DNA of 64,000 nt from Lingula anatina. Taxonomy: Eukaryota; Brachiopoda; Lingulata; Lingulida; Lingulidae. Positions 22,201-30,499 of the stretch are shown one piece after another. The first letter of the stretch is position 1. Every line of letters starts with the position of its first letter. The position numbers and the translations under genes are program-made. The notes under the pieces are model-generated. The model worked only from the letters and a program-made list of their open reading frames with translations, was not told where the DNA came from and ran no database searches. The stretch is taken from NCBI RefSeq assembly GCF_001039355.2, contig NW_019775676.1, forward strand, positions 1 through 64,000. Direction: 5' to 3'.

Positions 22201-24920
22201 TTTTTTATTTAAAGAATACTTTAATTTATAGCATCTTCTTAGTTTTTAAAATTTTTAAGTTTTCTGTTTTAGTTTATACTGGCTTTAATTTATCTGTGGA
22301 GTTTTTATTTTTTATGTAAACAGCGCTGAGACGCATGTGTAGCGCGGTTTTAAAGAAGTGTTTTATTATTATTATTATTATTAATTATTCTATCACTGAA
22401 ATGGGTAAATGAAATAAACTAACCACTGAATGCAGATGGAGTTGCTGTCGACATCTTGTACAGCTTGCCCAAGTCTGTGTCAGAAAATATCAGCAGTGGC
22501 TCGTCACCTGGAACAAGGCAATGATTATATGTTATTCTGTTAGAATTTAGCTAATTTAGTTGTGCTAGTATAGTTTCACTCTGTTAACCCAGAGGAAGTG
22601 TAAAGATGTCTAAATGTGCATAAGTCAATATTTTATATTTCTCGTTCAAAATAATCATCACTTTTAAAAAATTGGCATCTACAATTCATAACCGTATTGA
22701 CCTCCAGAATTTTTACCATATCTGCTAGAGTAAATTTTATTTTATCTGTTGTCTTTTTGTTCCTTTTTTTTTCTTCATTTGTTGAAAGACATATTTTCTC
22801 TCACCTCCTGCACACCGGGTATCGTTGAGATACAGCCCCGCCCTGCAGGTACATTCCTCAGTGGCAGACGACACAATACAGACGCCACTACATGAAGTAC
22901 TGGTCTGACAAACAGTTGCCTTGGTGGCTTGAATAAAAAAAAATTGATCCAATTTGTTGTATATCTAAAACCATTACATTTGTCTTTCCCTGTAGAAAAA
23001 AATACTGTGCTTTTCGTTTTTAGGTATTGGGCGAAATAAACAAATAAATTAATAAATAAATTAGTGAGAAAAATACATATAGATAAATCAATTTGAATAA
23101 AATGGCTTATCCAATTTAAGAAAATAAATTTTCACGACTTCATTTATTCCAGTGCCGTGCACTCCACACTTTCTTACCGTTTTCTCGGTCGTACTTCCCC
23201 AAAATAATCGGGGCCCCGACTGTGGAAAATGAACCAACCGTATTGCTGGTTCTATTGATAAAATGTATGACGTCATTTTCAATGTCAGCAGCTATGATGA
23301 CGTCACTCGATACAGCTATGCCATAAAAGAAGCTCCCGGGTTTCTTGAGGATTTCAGAGCAACTGTTTCCATCATAAGAGCACTTTTTGATCACCCCAGT
23401 GGCACTGTCACTCCAGACCAACTTCTGCTCGTCTTGAAGAACAGCGACCCCTGTCGGGTTGATGACGTCATTGATGATGTCACGTCTGTCTCGTCCTGAC
23501 AGGGAGGATCTGACTATAGCCGGGGAGGATCCTCTTTGGGACCAAAATAAGTACCTTTAAGATAAAATATAAATTAATGAGTTTCAAAAAGATAACGAAT
23601 AAACAATATTATATCATAAGGGTACATTTAGTGATCAACGCTGTCATAAGGAATAATGACAGATATTATTGTCCTCGCTATAGATTAATATTTTAAATGT
23701 AATTATTTATTCAATTTTATTTTCAGATGCGTCTCTTCATTTCCTTAATTTTGAAATTCTGAATTTCCTTTTTTATACATTTGTTCATGCATTCATTCAA
23801 CCATTCATCAATCCATTCATCCATTCAATATTTCATTCATTCATTTATTCATCCATCTATTCATTTTCTACTTAATTGTTTAGATAAGGAAAACCATTTA
23901 TTTAAATAAATGATTCATTTTAAGCTTTAAATTTATGAATTTCCTTTCTTATACATTTGTTCGTGCATGAATTCATTCAACCATTCATCCATTCATTCAT
24001 TCATCCATCTATTCATATTCTACTTAATTGTTTAGATAATTAAAAAATAACATTTATTTTGAAAAACAATTTCTTAAAATAACTGATTCATTTTTAGCTA
24101 AAAATTATAACTTTAATTCATACATTTACTTTTTTCAGACCAGTTGGACAATTTATCAATAAACAAAACAACTGGTACAGCGTTCTACAGGGCGTTCTGC
24201 TTTGTACACGAGTTAGGGGGGAGACAACGAAAACTAAGTCCACATTCAGACCTTACTAGAAGAAGAAATCAGACTGATGTAAGACCTGAAAAATTAATGC
24301 TAAGATTCCTTACTTATACCATAGCTTGCAAATTATTTCATTGCGGCAGGAAGGGGGGGGGGCAGGGGCGGATCCAGGATTATTTGAAGGGGGGGGGGTC
24401 TGCTGGTGCTAAGCCGTATTAGCAATGGTTACACGTTCACTCCAGATGGATATTATCAGCAGCTGATTTTCCAGTTGTTTCGTTGGCTATTATGTACAAT
24501 ATAACCATTATAACTCACATACCCTCTTTCAAAGTCCACCGTTATGTCCGGGGGTGAGTGACCGTAGTCCGGTCTGTTAATGTCTATAACGCCACTCTGC
24601 TGCGTCTGTGTGTCCGTCACTTTAATGCGACCATTTCGAATGTCCACGCTGTACCTTAAACCAGCGTTTGTCACGCCACCATAGCATTTAGACACAGCGT
24701 CGTTGCTTTGTAAACTTGTGCACTGCTGTACAAGAAGCTCCTCGTAATTTGTTGAAGTATCAAGTCTATTAAAGGCAGCATCTTCCCGGCAGCCTTCTAT
24801 GAATAACTGGGAATCCACAACGGTGAAGTTACAAACGTGTGTTGTATTGGAATAAAAATACAGCGCCTCTACGCGAACAATATTAAGGAAAAAAAGAATA
24901 AGGAACTTCGAGGTCGCCAT
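6319..24920 (-). CDS. LRP-like/sushi/HYR/GCC2 mosaic single-pass membrane protein (27 exons, complete)
   Basis: Exons (5' to 3'): 24523-24920, 23178-23554, 22805-22927, 22424-22507, 20930-21082, 20031-20187, 19010-19228, 18528-18712, 18094-18219, 17723-17899, 17289-17465, 16783-16968, 15109-15260, 14680-14782, 13854-14042, 13213-13407, 12555-12746, 12036-12287, 11543-11719, 10865-11059, 10356-10472, 9759-9902, 9249-9482, 8167-8895, 7541-7702, 6751-6877, 6319-6349. Lengths sum to 5361 nt, giving 1786 residues and a TAA stop with every phase compatible. The start ATG at 24920 has A at -3 and G at +4 and opens a signal peptide ([15 protein letters not shown]). Order: Cys-containing N-terminus, YWTD propeller, EGF, second propeller, EGF, sushi x3, split HYR, sushi x3, HYR, sushi x2, split HYR, HYR, CCP-like exon with a furin-like RRRRKR, GCC2/GCC3, transmembrane helix, short tail. 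It is a type I surface protein by inference. The combination is not a vertebrate architecture I recognise; SVEP1 and LRP5/6 share parts. It is divergent with the next gene. Confidence 0.85.
6961..7145. repeat. CA-rich degenerate tetranucleotide tract
   Basis: A run of variants of ACAC, ACGC, ACAT and CAAA (for example ACACACAAACGCAGACGC) in the intron between the GCC2/GCC3 and transmembrane exons of the large minus-strand gene. The open frame across it is compositional. Confidence 0.6.
7429..7478. repeat. (TATTA)n microsatellite
   Basis: About ten tandem copies of a TATTA-type pentamer in the same intron of the large minus-strand gene. Confidence 0.8.
7761..7819. repeat. (TG)n(AG)n compound microsatellite
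   Basis: A GT run followed directly by a GA run in the intron just upstream of the GCC2/GCC3 exon. It generates an apparent Ser/Leu/Thr/His frame on the minus strand that is not coding. Confidence 0.85.
8167..8895 (-). other. Gene 2: large CCP-like exon with furin-like site
   Basis: A single 729-nt exon (residues about 1437-1680). It starts with a CCP-like segment ([22 protein letters not shown], then [11 protein letters not shown]). A predicted-globular stretch with acidic and Cys residues follows ([20 protein letters not shown]), then the basic run RRRRKR near 8430-8447, a furin/PC-type cleavage motif, and a Ser/Thr/Asn-rich segment ending [12 protein letters not shown]. Such a segment before a GCC2/GCC3 module reminds me of SVEP1-type proteins, but I cannot name the domain. 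Cleavage is inferred from the motif only. Confidence 0.65.
9249..12287 (-). other. Gene 2: HYR 2, two sushi modules, HYR 3 (split) and HYR 4
   Basis: Exon 12036-12287 is a whole HYR ([12 protein letters not shown], then [20 protein letters not shown]). Exons 11543-11719 and 10865-11059 are sushi modules ([11 protein letters not shown] to [15 protein letters not shown] to TGVTEC). Exons 10356-10472 and 9759-9902 make a split HYR ([12 protein letters not shown], then [19 protein letters not shown]). Exon 9249-9482 is a fourth HYR (LACPDN, then [17 protein letters not shown]). Tandem HYR and sushi arrays are typical of SVEP1-like and invertebrate adhesion proteins. Confidence 0.8.
12555..14042 (-). 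other. Gene 2: three further sushi modules
   Basis: Exons 13854-14042 ([13 protein letters not shown] to WDGNPVC), 13213-13407 (VTCPVL to [10 protein letters not shown]) and 12555-12746 ([11 protein letters not shown] to VVC) each encode one sushi module with phase 1-1 borders. The intron between 12747 and 13212 holds a ~360-bp pyrimidine-rich low-complexity tract that creates a spurious long frame. Confidence 0.85.
12770..13135. repeat. Pyrimidine-rich (CT) low-complexity tract
   Basis: About 360 bp of CTCTC/CCTCCC-like sequence on the plus strand in an intron of the large minus-strand gene, so the transcript is purine-rich here. There is no unit periodicity beyond dinucleotide bias. Confidence 0.7.
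14680..15260 (-). other. Gene 2: HYR module 1, split over two exons
   Basis: Exons 15109-15260 (phase 1 to 0) and 14680-14782 (phase 0 to 1) together form a hyalin-repeat module. It opens with a short Pro-containing stretch and TCP-like FNGTCPQN, and ends with [21 protein letters not shown], the usual HYR strand. The second HYR exon pair (10356-10472, 9759-9902) is also split but at phase 1, so the two intron positions differ. Confidence 0.75.
15361..16640. repeat. Intron with internally duplicated segments
   Basis: The longest stretch here without exons (15261-16782). The segment at 15420-15495 (GACGTGGTAGAAAACTTGGGG, CTGCTTCTAGC) recurs diverged at 15740-15800. The segment around 15985-16130 (ATCCGCAAGTG, TCCTGTTGTTTTAGTTTTAA, GTGAC) recurs at 16255-16375. 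An (ATT)n microsatellite lies at about 15610-15648. The pattern is ancient local duplication, possibly of a decayed mobile element. No protein similarity was seen. Confidence 0.4.
16783..17899 (-). other. Gene 2: three sushi/CCP modules
   Basis: Three phase 1-1 exons (17723-17899, 17289-17465, 16783-16968) each encode a sushi module. Each has four cysteines and a conserved Trp before the last cysteine: ARCPDV to [17 protein letters not shown] to [10 protein letters not shown], and VQCPPL to [10 protein letters not shown]. Sushi modules bind proteins and glycans in complement and adhesion proteins. Confidence 0.85.
19236..19284. repeat. (ATT)n microsatellite
   Basis: About 16 tandem ATT units just upstream of the MFWTDW exon of the large minus-strand gene. 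Confidence 0.85.
19590..19975. repeat. Minisatellite of ~26/27-bp units with a MITE-like left border
   Basis: About 13 copies of GTAGTCGGCTAGCGACAGTAGAGTTG occupy 19611-19950. Units vary in length (CGGCT against CGAGCT) and base (GTTG against GTGG), and the variants alternate in higher-order order. The array begins directly after GTGTGACAGGAAT, the end also found on the short elements at 45158-45320 and 54474-54630, so the array may sit inside a copy of that element. It lies in the intron between exons 19010-19228 and 20031-20187. The units lack the spacer diversity of a CRISPR array. Confidence 0.75.
20227..20552. mobile_element. TTAA-flanked TIR element (piggyBac-like MITE), copy 1
   Basis: TTAA, AGGGATAACAA at the left and TTGTTATCCCT, TTAA at the right. 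Internal landmarks: AATGAATTTTCCTGG, AAACAACAATTT, GGAGGTCACGTGGTC, TGTTTTTATTGTGAAAT. The same order of landmarks is found at 46933-47278. The TTAA target and inverted AGGGATAA ends are typical of piggyBac-class non-autonomous elements. It sits in the intron upstream of the LLWTDP exon. Confidence 0.7.
21345..22390 (+). mobile_element. 5'-truncated non-LTR retrotransposon (reverse transcriptase C-terminal part)
   Basis: An open frame of 275 codons (21369-22196) starts just before the RT active-site motif YADD ([11 protein letters not shown]). It continues through typical thumb and C-terminal motifs: [49 protein letters not shown] 3' part follows with GCGCTGAGACG, AGCGCGGTTTTAAA and an ATT microsatellite tail at about 22370-22384, as in CR1/L2/Rex1-type elements. 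Upstream RT motifs and the endonuclease are absent, so it is a dead 5' truncation. It lies antisense in the intron between exons 20930-21082 and 22424-22507 of the large minus-strand gene. Confidence 0.85.
23776..24015. repeat. Degenerate (CATT)n tetranucleotide repeats
   Basis: Two blocks rich in ATTCATTCATCC-type repeats, around 23776-23865 and 23960-24015. The segment joining them (CCTTTCTTATACATTTGTTC, TACTTAATTGTTTAGATAA) is itself duplicated. All within the first intron of the large minus-strand gene. Confidence 0.65.
24363..24400. mobile_element. Fragment of CAGGGGCGGAT-ended MITE
   Basis: Only the terminal CAGGGGCGGATCCAGGAT plus a G-rich run is recognisable in the first intron of the large minus-strand gene; the opposite end is not seen. 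It belongs to the same family as 493-660 and 56685-56936. Confidence 0.5.
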
Positions 24921-25665
24921 GATGAAATGAACATGAAAGTTAAACTACCGCGGAGTAATACGCCGGCGTTAATAACACATAGGTACAGCTGAACTGATTG
25001 AAGCTGTTTACGTGTTATTATTATCTCGCTATAGTGCTTGGCAAACTTCGTTATTAGGTGTGACAGACATTCTTATCAGCTGACTAGGGCTTAAAGCTAT
25101 GGTGTTTCATAGTACGTATCGCTTTCATACTAGAATTAATGTTACAAGATGAAAGTTTGGGAAAATTTCTAATTATCTCACTTCCAAGAAATGCCCAAAC
25201 AGGCGGAGTTCCGTTATCAGTATTGTTCATTGTGTTGATGCCAGTAATAATACAAAGGGCGGGATATTTTGTGAATAACCTCCAGGGACAAGGTTTCATG
25301 CGGCAGCACATTGGTATGCGAACCCGGACCTTGCCAAGCGCCATCGTAAAGGCAGACATAGAGGAGTGTTGATGAAGTGTAACCCTTGACGCACCTGCTT
25401 ACACGTGCCACTCAAATTTATTATCCCGGATTTTAGGCCGATGATAACAGTTTACATATCCTCAGGTAACTGATAAGTCCTTGTAGTGAATAAACATTGT
25501 ATCAAGAGTATACAAATTACTAACTTATAAATTCATGATGATGTCATTTAAGGGCTTTTAACCGCCGGCCTTGAGTGTTAGTAATAATAGATTAGAGATA
25601 CATGTCAGAAAAGTAGTCCCGACATTTAATGTGTTGCAGACGATACACAGAGGTAAACCGTGAAA
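24921..25665. promoter_or_regulatory. Shared head-to-head promoter region of the two giant receptor genes
   Basis: 745 bp separate the two start codons (24920 minus, 25666 plus). No confident TATA box or other named element was identified. The interval must contain both 5' UTRs and both core promoters, unless upstream non-coding exons exist. A minus-strand frame of 91 codons (25084-25359) spans part of it; it contains a CCRMKPCPW segment but matches no family I recognise and is not called. Confidence 0.45.
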
Positions 25666-28600
25666 ATGGCTGCGACCAGTTGGGGAGTGTTGTTGGCTAT
25701 TCTGCTTCAGCAACTGGCCGAAGTCCACACTTTGACAGGGTACGTAGACTTGTTTTCGCTTTCTTTCCATTTAATTAAAGTAATTATTTAGTCATACTAG
25801 TGTGAAATCATTGTGGATCTCAATACTGGTGGATCTAGAGTTGGTATAGGATACGGGTACATTGGAGAGATGGAGATCAAGGATAGAATACGTATTTTTA
25901 TTTACCTGCGAAAAATAGTAATGATAAAAATAAACGCTTATTGTTTATGGGACACGTTCCTCCCCCCCCTCCCCTCTGGATCTGTCTCTGATCACAACTT
26001 CCAGGGCACCCTGTGTTACCTGTAACTGGAGATAGCGGAGGGGTACTGATTATGTACAGATGAATTAACAGTGAACTTAGGGTGCCCCCGAAGTGACGAT
26101 ACTTTCCAAATGACTATTAATCAATATTGTTTAATGTATAAATTCTCTTTTATTAATTTTTTTAGAATGAGTGAACTCTGCCCTGTGTCAATGAATGCAA
26201 GAAATTTGCCTCGTATCTTCTAAGGCATGAACTTTGCCTAGTATCAATTAATGCAAGAAATTTGCCTCGTATCTTCTAAGGCATGAACTTTGCCTAGTAT
26301 CAATTAATGCAAGAAATTTGCCTCGTCTCTTCTAACGCATGAACTATGCCTAGTATCAATTAATGCAAAAAAATTTGCCTCGTATCTTCTAAGGCATGCT
26401 TTGCCTAGAATCAATTAATGCATGAACTCTGCCCCATTTCTTAATTTCTTTAATTTGATTCGAGTATCAATTAATGCATGCACTCTGCCCCATATTAATT
26501 TATGCATGAACTCTGCCTTGTATCAACTAAAACATGAAATTTATCCTTATTTCTTATGAAATAACTGTCCTGTATAACAAATGCATGATATCTGTCCTGC
26601 ATTTATTAATGCATGAATTTTGCCCCGTATAAATTAATGCATGAACTTGTCCCGAATTGATTAATGCATGAACTCCATCCCGTATTTATCAATGCAAAAA
26701 ATATATCCCATTTTAGACCACACGTGTGTACTCAACAGCAAAGTAGATCGGTGACGGTTTATCAACAAACGAGCAGACAGCAATATCAACGATACACAAC
26801 AAGTTGTGGCCTTTTCGGTTGGAGCCGTTGTACGCGGTATAGGTACGTGGTGTTTTACTTTAAGTGTGAATAAATGTATGACTATTTGTTGTGACATTTT
26901 ACAGACATGTTTGCACAGAAAAAAGAAGTAGATCAGTTATGATCTACACCTCAGCGTCTCGGCAGCAGTACCAAAGGTATTCCACTAAGTGCGGGTTTGG
27001 AGGGTGGAAGCGGTGCACCAGATACAGGTAGACGATGGGGGGCTTCTAGATCCCTCTTTTTCTTCTTTTTGTCTTTTCTTTCTAATCTAGACTTAAGTGA
27101 TTAAAATAAAAATGTTCTTCTAACTTTAATTTATAACAATTTCTTTTTTTTTTTCGTAATTCAACATATTAACAATTCTTTGCTTATTTATCTTTTTTCT
27201 ACGATTATAACTCCCATCGAAGATTGCATATAGTAATCCATAGAAGCTCTACTTCTATGATTAATCAGGGTGTAGTTCAAGTAGGCGGTAGGCAGAGTCC
27301 TTTTGTTTATACTACAGTCCTTTTATTAGCTTAATAATCAGCTCACGTGGCAAATAAAGAAGAAGTCATGAGGTTTCCAAATAATGCCACTAGATGCAGC
27401 AAACAAGTGTAAAGTATGCCGCATAACCACAAGGTTCTGTCTTATAGTCTTTGGAGCCAATCTGGTAGATTTACCTTTCTCTTTCTATCCTGGACTATAC
27501 TTTCTTGAAAACCATTCTAATTCTGAGAGAAGAGTTTCATTAGCTCTGTATGTATCAATTTAAATTATTGTTTTTCTTTTTATCAAGAGCTTATGAAATA
27601 TGTAGGTTTTACCTCCAATATTTCTGTGACTGTCAGTTACTGGAGGTAAAACCTACATATTTTATAAGCTCTTGATAAAAAGAAAAACAATAATTTAAAC
27701 ATTCTAATTCTATTTCATCAATTTATATGAATGGTAAATTCAATGGCGTTGGTGTTTGATATATTTATGTTCACACAGGGCTCGGAGTAGGTGGGGGTTC
27801 CCAAGTTTTATCAATCACGGCAGAAATAAGTGCAAGATAAAGGTTACGAGGTAACCCCTGATCGCTGTTTATATTCACTCAAGGGTTGTTCCCTTCTTAG
27901 AATTAGTTTCCTTTGTGCCTGGTTAAACATTAACAAAGTGGTTATAAAAGCATAAACTGTCTGCTGAATGGCGTTCGTAGATACCGTCAATTGCGTTAGT
28001 TGCGATGTGCACAACCAGCCCCAAATGCATCGGGGGTCAATGAGGTAATTTTCCCAGATACTGAATTTCACATCAAAATTATCTGTTAGCCATATGGCAT
28101 ATACTTTGCAAATTATATATGTCTATTATATATGTATGTTCTTAATTCAAGTCCATCTGCACAGATATTATATGCCCAGTTATTATTACAGAAAAGTCCC
28201 ATTATTCTAAAAAATGTTGCTGTATTCAAATTATTGGTGCATGTACAAACTTTCTATGCTGCCATAATGATAAGAGTGTGTGGGTGACCTATGAGACTAA
28301 GTTTCTAAACGTTTAATTACTTTCGTAATGGGGATGGAGACCGGTGAACTATGCCAGTAAGTAATAGGAATTACGAAAAAGAGTGTGTAGATCGTAATTG
28401 TCTCAGCAGTTCTGGAGATGGTGATAAAGGGGAAATTACTGAAATTTACAATATTTTTCACTTATTAAATATCTGTGGGGGAAATGACATCCCGTACAAT
28501 TTGACATTTTCAGACCCATTACAGCTTATTACTCCCGGCCAGTGTACCAAACACAATATTACCAGACTCAAGTCTGCTGCTCTGGCTGGAAACAAACCGG

Positions 28601-29019
28601 AACAACCTGTAACACACGTAAGTGACCTACATATGGAATACAAACAATGTTTTTCTTTTATTTCAATTAATTAGTTTATCTATTTATTTATTTCATCCCA
28701 ATCTGATAAAAGATAATTTGAATAAATGTTAAGTTTGGCTTAATTCTGGTTCATTTTCCTTGACTTGTATTCATTTCTATTCTATACAAGCAATCTGTAG
28801 TCGTGGATGTGTCCAGGGTTCTTGTACCGCCCCCAATGTGTGCACCTGTACAAGCGGTTACAGCGGAGCACGGTGTGATACCGGTAAGTAGACGTAGTAG
28901 TAGTAGTAGTAGTAGTAGAAGAAGTACACTGTAGTAGTAGTAGTACAGTGTACTACTACTACTACAGTGTACACTGTAGTAGTAGTAGTACACTGTAGTA
29001 GTAGTAGTAGAAGTACACT

Positions 29020-29052
<33 letters not shown>

Positions 29053-29078
29053 CACTGTAGTAGTAGTAGAAGTACACT

Positions 29079-29124
<46 letters not shown>

Positions 29125-29133
29125 AAGTACACT

Positions 29134-29172
<39 letters not shown>

Positions 29173-29241
29173 CACTGTAGTAGTAGTAGTAGTAGTAGTT
29201 GTAGTAGTAGTAGAACACTGTAGTATTAGTAGTAGTACATT

Positions 29242-29275
<34 letters not shown>

Positions 29276-29334
29276 AAGTACACTTTAGTAGTAGTAGTAG
29301 TAGTAGTACACTGTAGTAGTATTAGTAGTACACT

Positions 29335-29374
<40 letters not shown>

Positions 29375-30448
29375 AGTACACTGTAGTAGTAGTAGTAGTA
29401 GTAGTACACTGTAGTAGTAGAAGTACACTGTAGTAGCAGTAGTAGTAGTAGTACACTGTAGTAGTAGTACATGTAGTAGTAGTAGTTGTAGAAGTAGCAG
29501 TAGTAGTAGTAGTACATGTAGTAGTAGTAGTAGTAGTAGTAGTAGTACATTGTAGTATTTTTAGTAGTAGTAGTAGAAGAAGAATAAATACTAGTTGTAA
29601 TTACTTAATTTTCTTAGCAAAAGTAGTGGTTTTTATTTCAAATTATCATGTCATGCATTCGATAGAATGCAGAGACTGTTTGTGCATTAATATATATGTG
29701 CATTTGTTGTCTTATACTTTGTTGTAGATATCAACGAATGTACGGGCTCCCATGGCTGTCAACACAACTGTGTGAATACTGCAGGAAGTTACAGGTGCAC
29801 GTGTAGAACTGGCTATGTATTGTATGGCACTAAAAACTGTACCGGTGAGTTTTACTATGGGGAAAAGTACAGATATATCAATGATTGTCTATATTATTAT
29901 TTATTATTATTATTTTGAAAAGCTGACAGTAGGGAGAACATCCTTATATCAAAGGCAAATATCTTGGTATGACACCGTTCTATTGATAAGCAAAACATAT
30001 ACATGTAATCTAATGATGAACACCATAAAGGCAAGATTTAGGCCTTAACCATACCGGCTCTTGGTAATTTTCCATTAAATAATTAAGTAATTTTCCATTA
30101 ACCTTATAAAAATAATCATGGTTTATATAAGCAATACTTTTTGAGAAACATAAGCAAACCATTCAAGCAACGATCTAATGGAACAGTTGATTTGTTTTTC
30201 TTCCTACTAATGGATCAATGAACGGATCAATTTATTTATTTTCCAGACATAAACGAATGTACTGCAGGCACCCATAGGTGTGATCACACGTGTCACAATT
30301 CTATTGGTAGTTACTACTGCACGTGCCGAGATGGCTACCGACTCCAAGGTTCTCACAGCTGTTTAGGTAGGAGATGTTTCATCACTTGTAGAGTCACTGG
30401 AGATGATATAAAAAATTATATCTGAGGTATTTTGTAAGTTATTGAAAG

Positions 30449-30499
<51 letters not shown>

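Larger units (their letters stand above)
18094..22507 (-). other. Gene 2: second YWTD propeller and EGF
   Basis: Exons 22424-22507, 20930-21082, 20031-20187, 19010-19228 and 18528-18712 encode successive blades with the class B core: [39 protein letters not shown] and LWWTDW. Linkers such as DGLAIDW, AIAVEP and NALTIDYE are those of LRP propellers. Exon 18094-18219 is the closing EGF ([14 protein letters not shown]). This is the best-preserved LRP-like part of the protein and is likely a ligand-binding propeller, by analogy with LRP5/6 and the LDL receptor. Confidence 0.8.
22805..24920 (-). other. Gene 2 N-terminus: signal peptide, Cys-containing domain, first YWTD-type propeller and EGF
   Basis: Residues 1-19 form the signal peptide. 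Residues 20-110 carry cysteines at VCNF, EGCRE, QQCTS and SKCYGG and match no family I can name. From about residue 111, through exon 23178-23554, the repeats look like LDL-receptor class B blades: [27 protein letters not shown]. Exon 22805-22927 is an EGF module (VCQ, CSGVC, CTCRAG, RC). Propeller followed by EGF is the LRP/nidogen arrangement. Clear YWTD blades are fewer than six, so the first propeller is divergent or its N-terminal blades lie in exon 1. Confidence 0.65.

Noticed and set aside
25084-25372. Overlapping short frames in the head-to-head interval
   Set aside because: No domain, no splice consistency with either gene and no signal peptide. A CCRMKPCPW segment was noted but not identifiable.
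28751-29550. Long minus-strand frames of poly-Tyr/Leu/Thr
   Set aside because: They are read from the (TAG)n array and have no sequence complexity.
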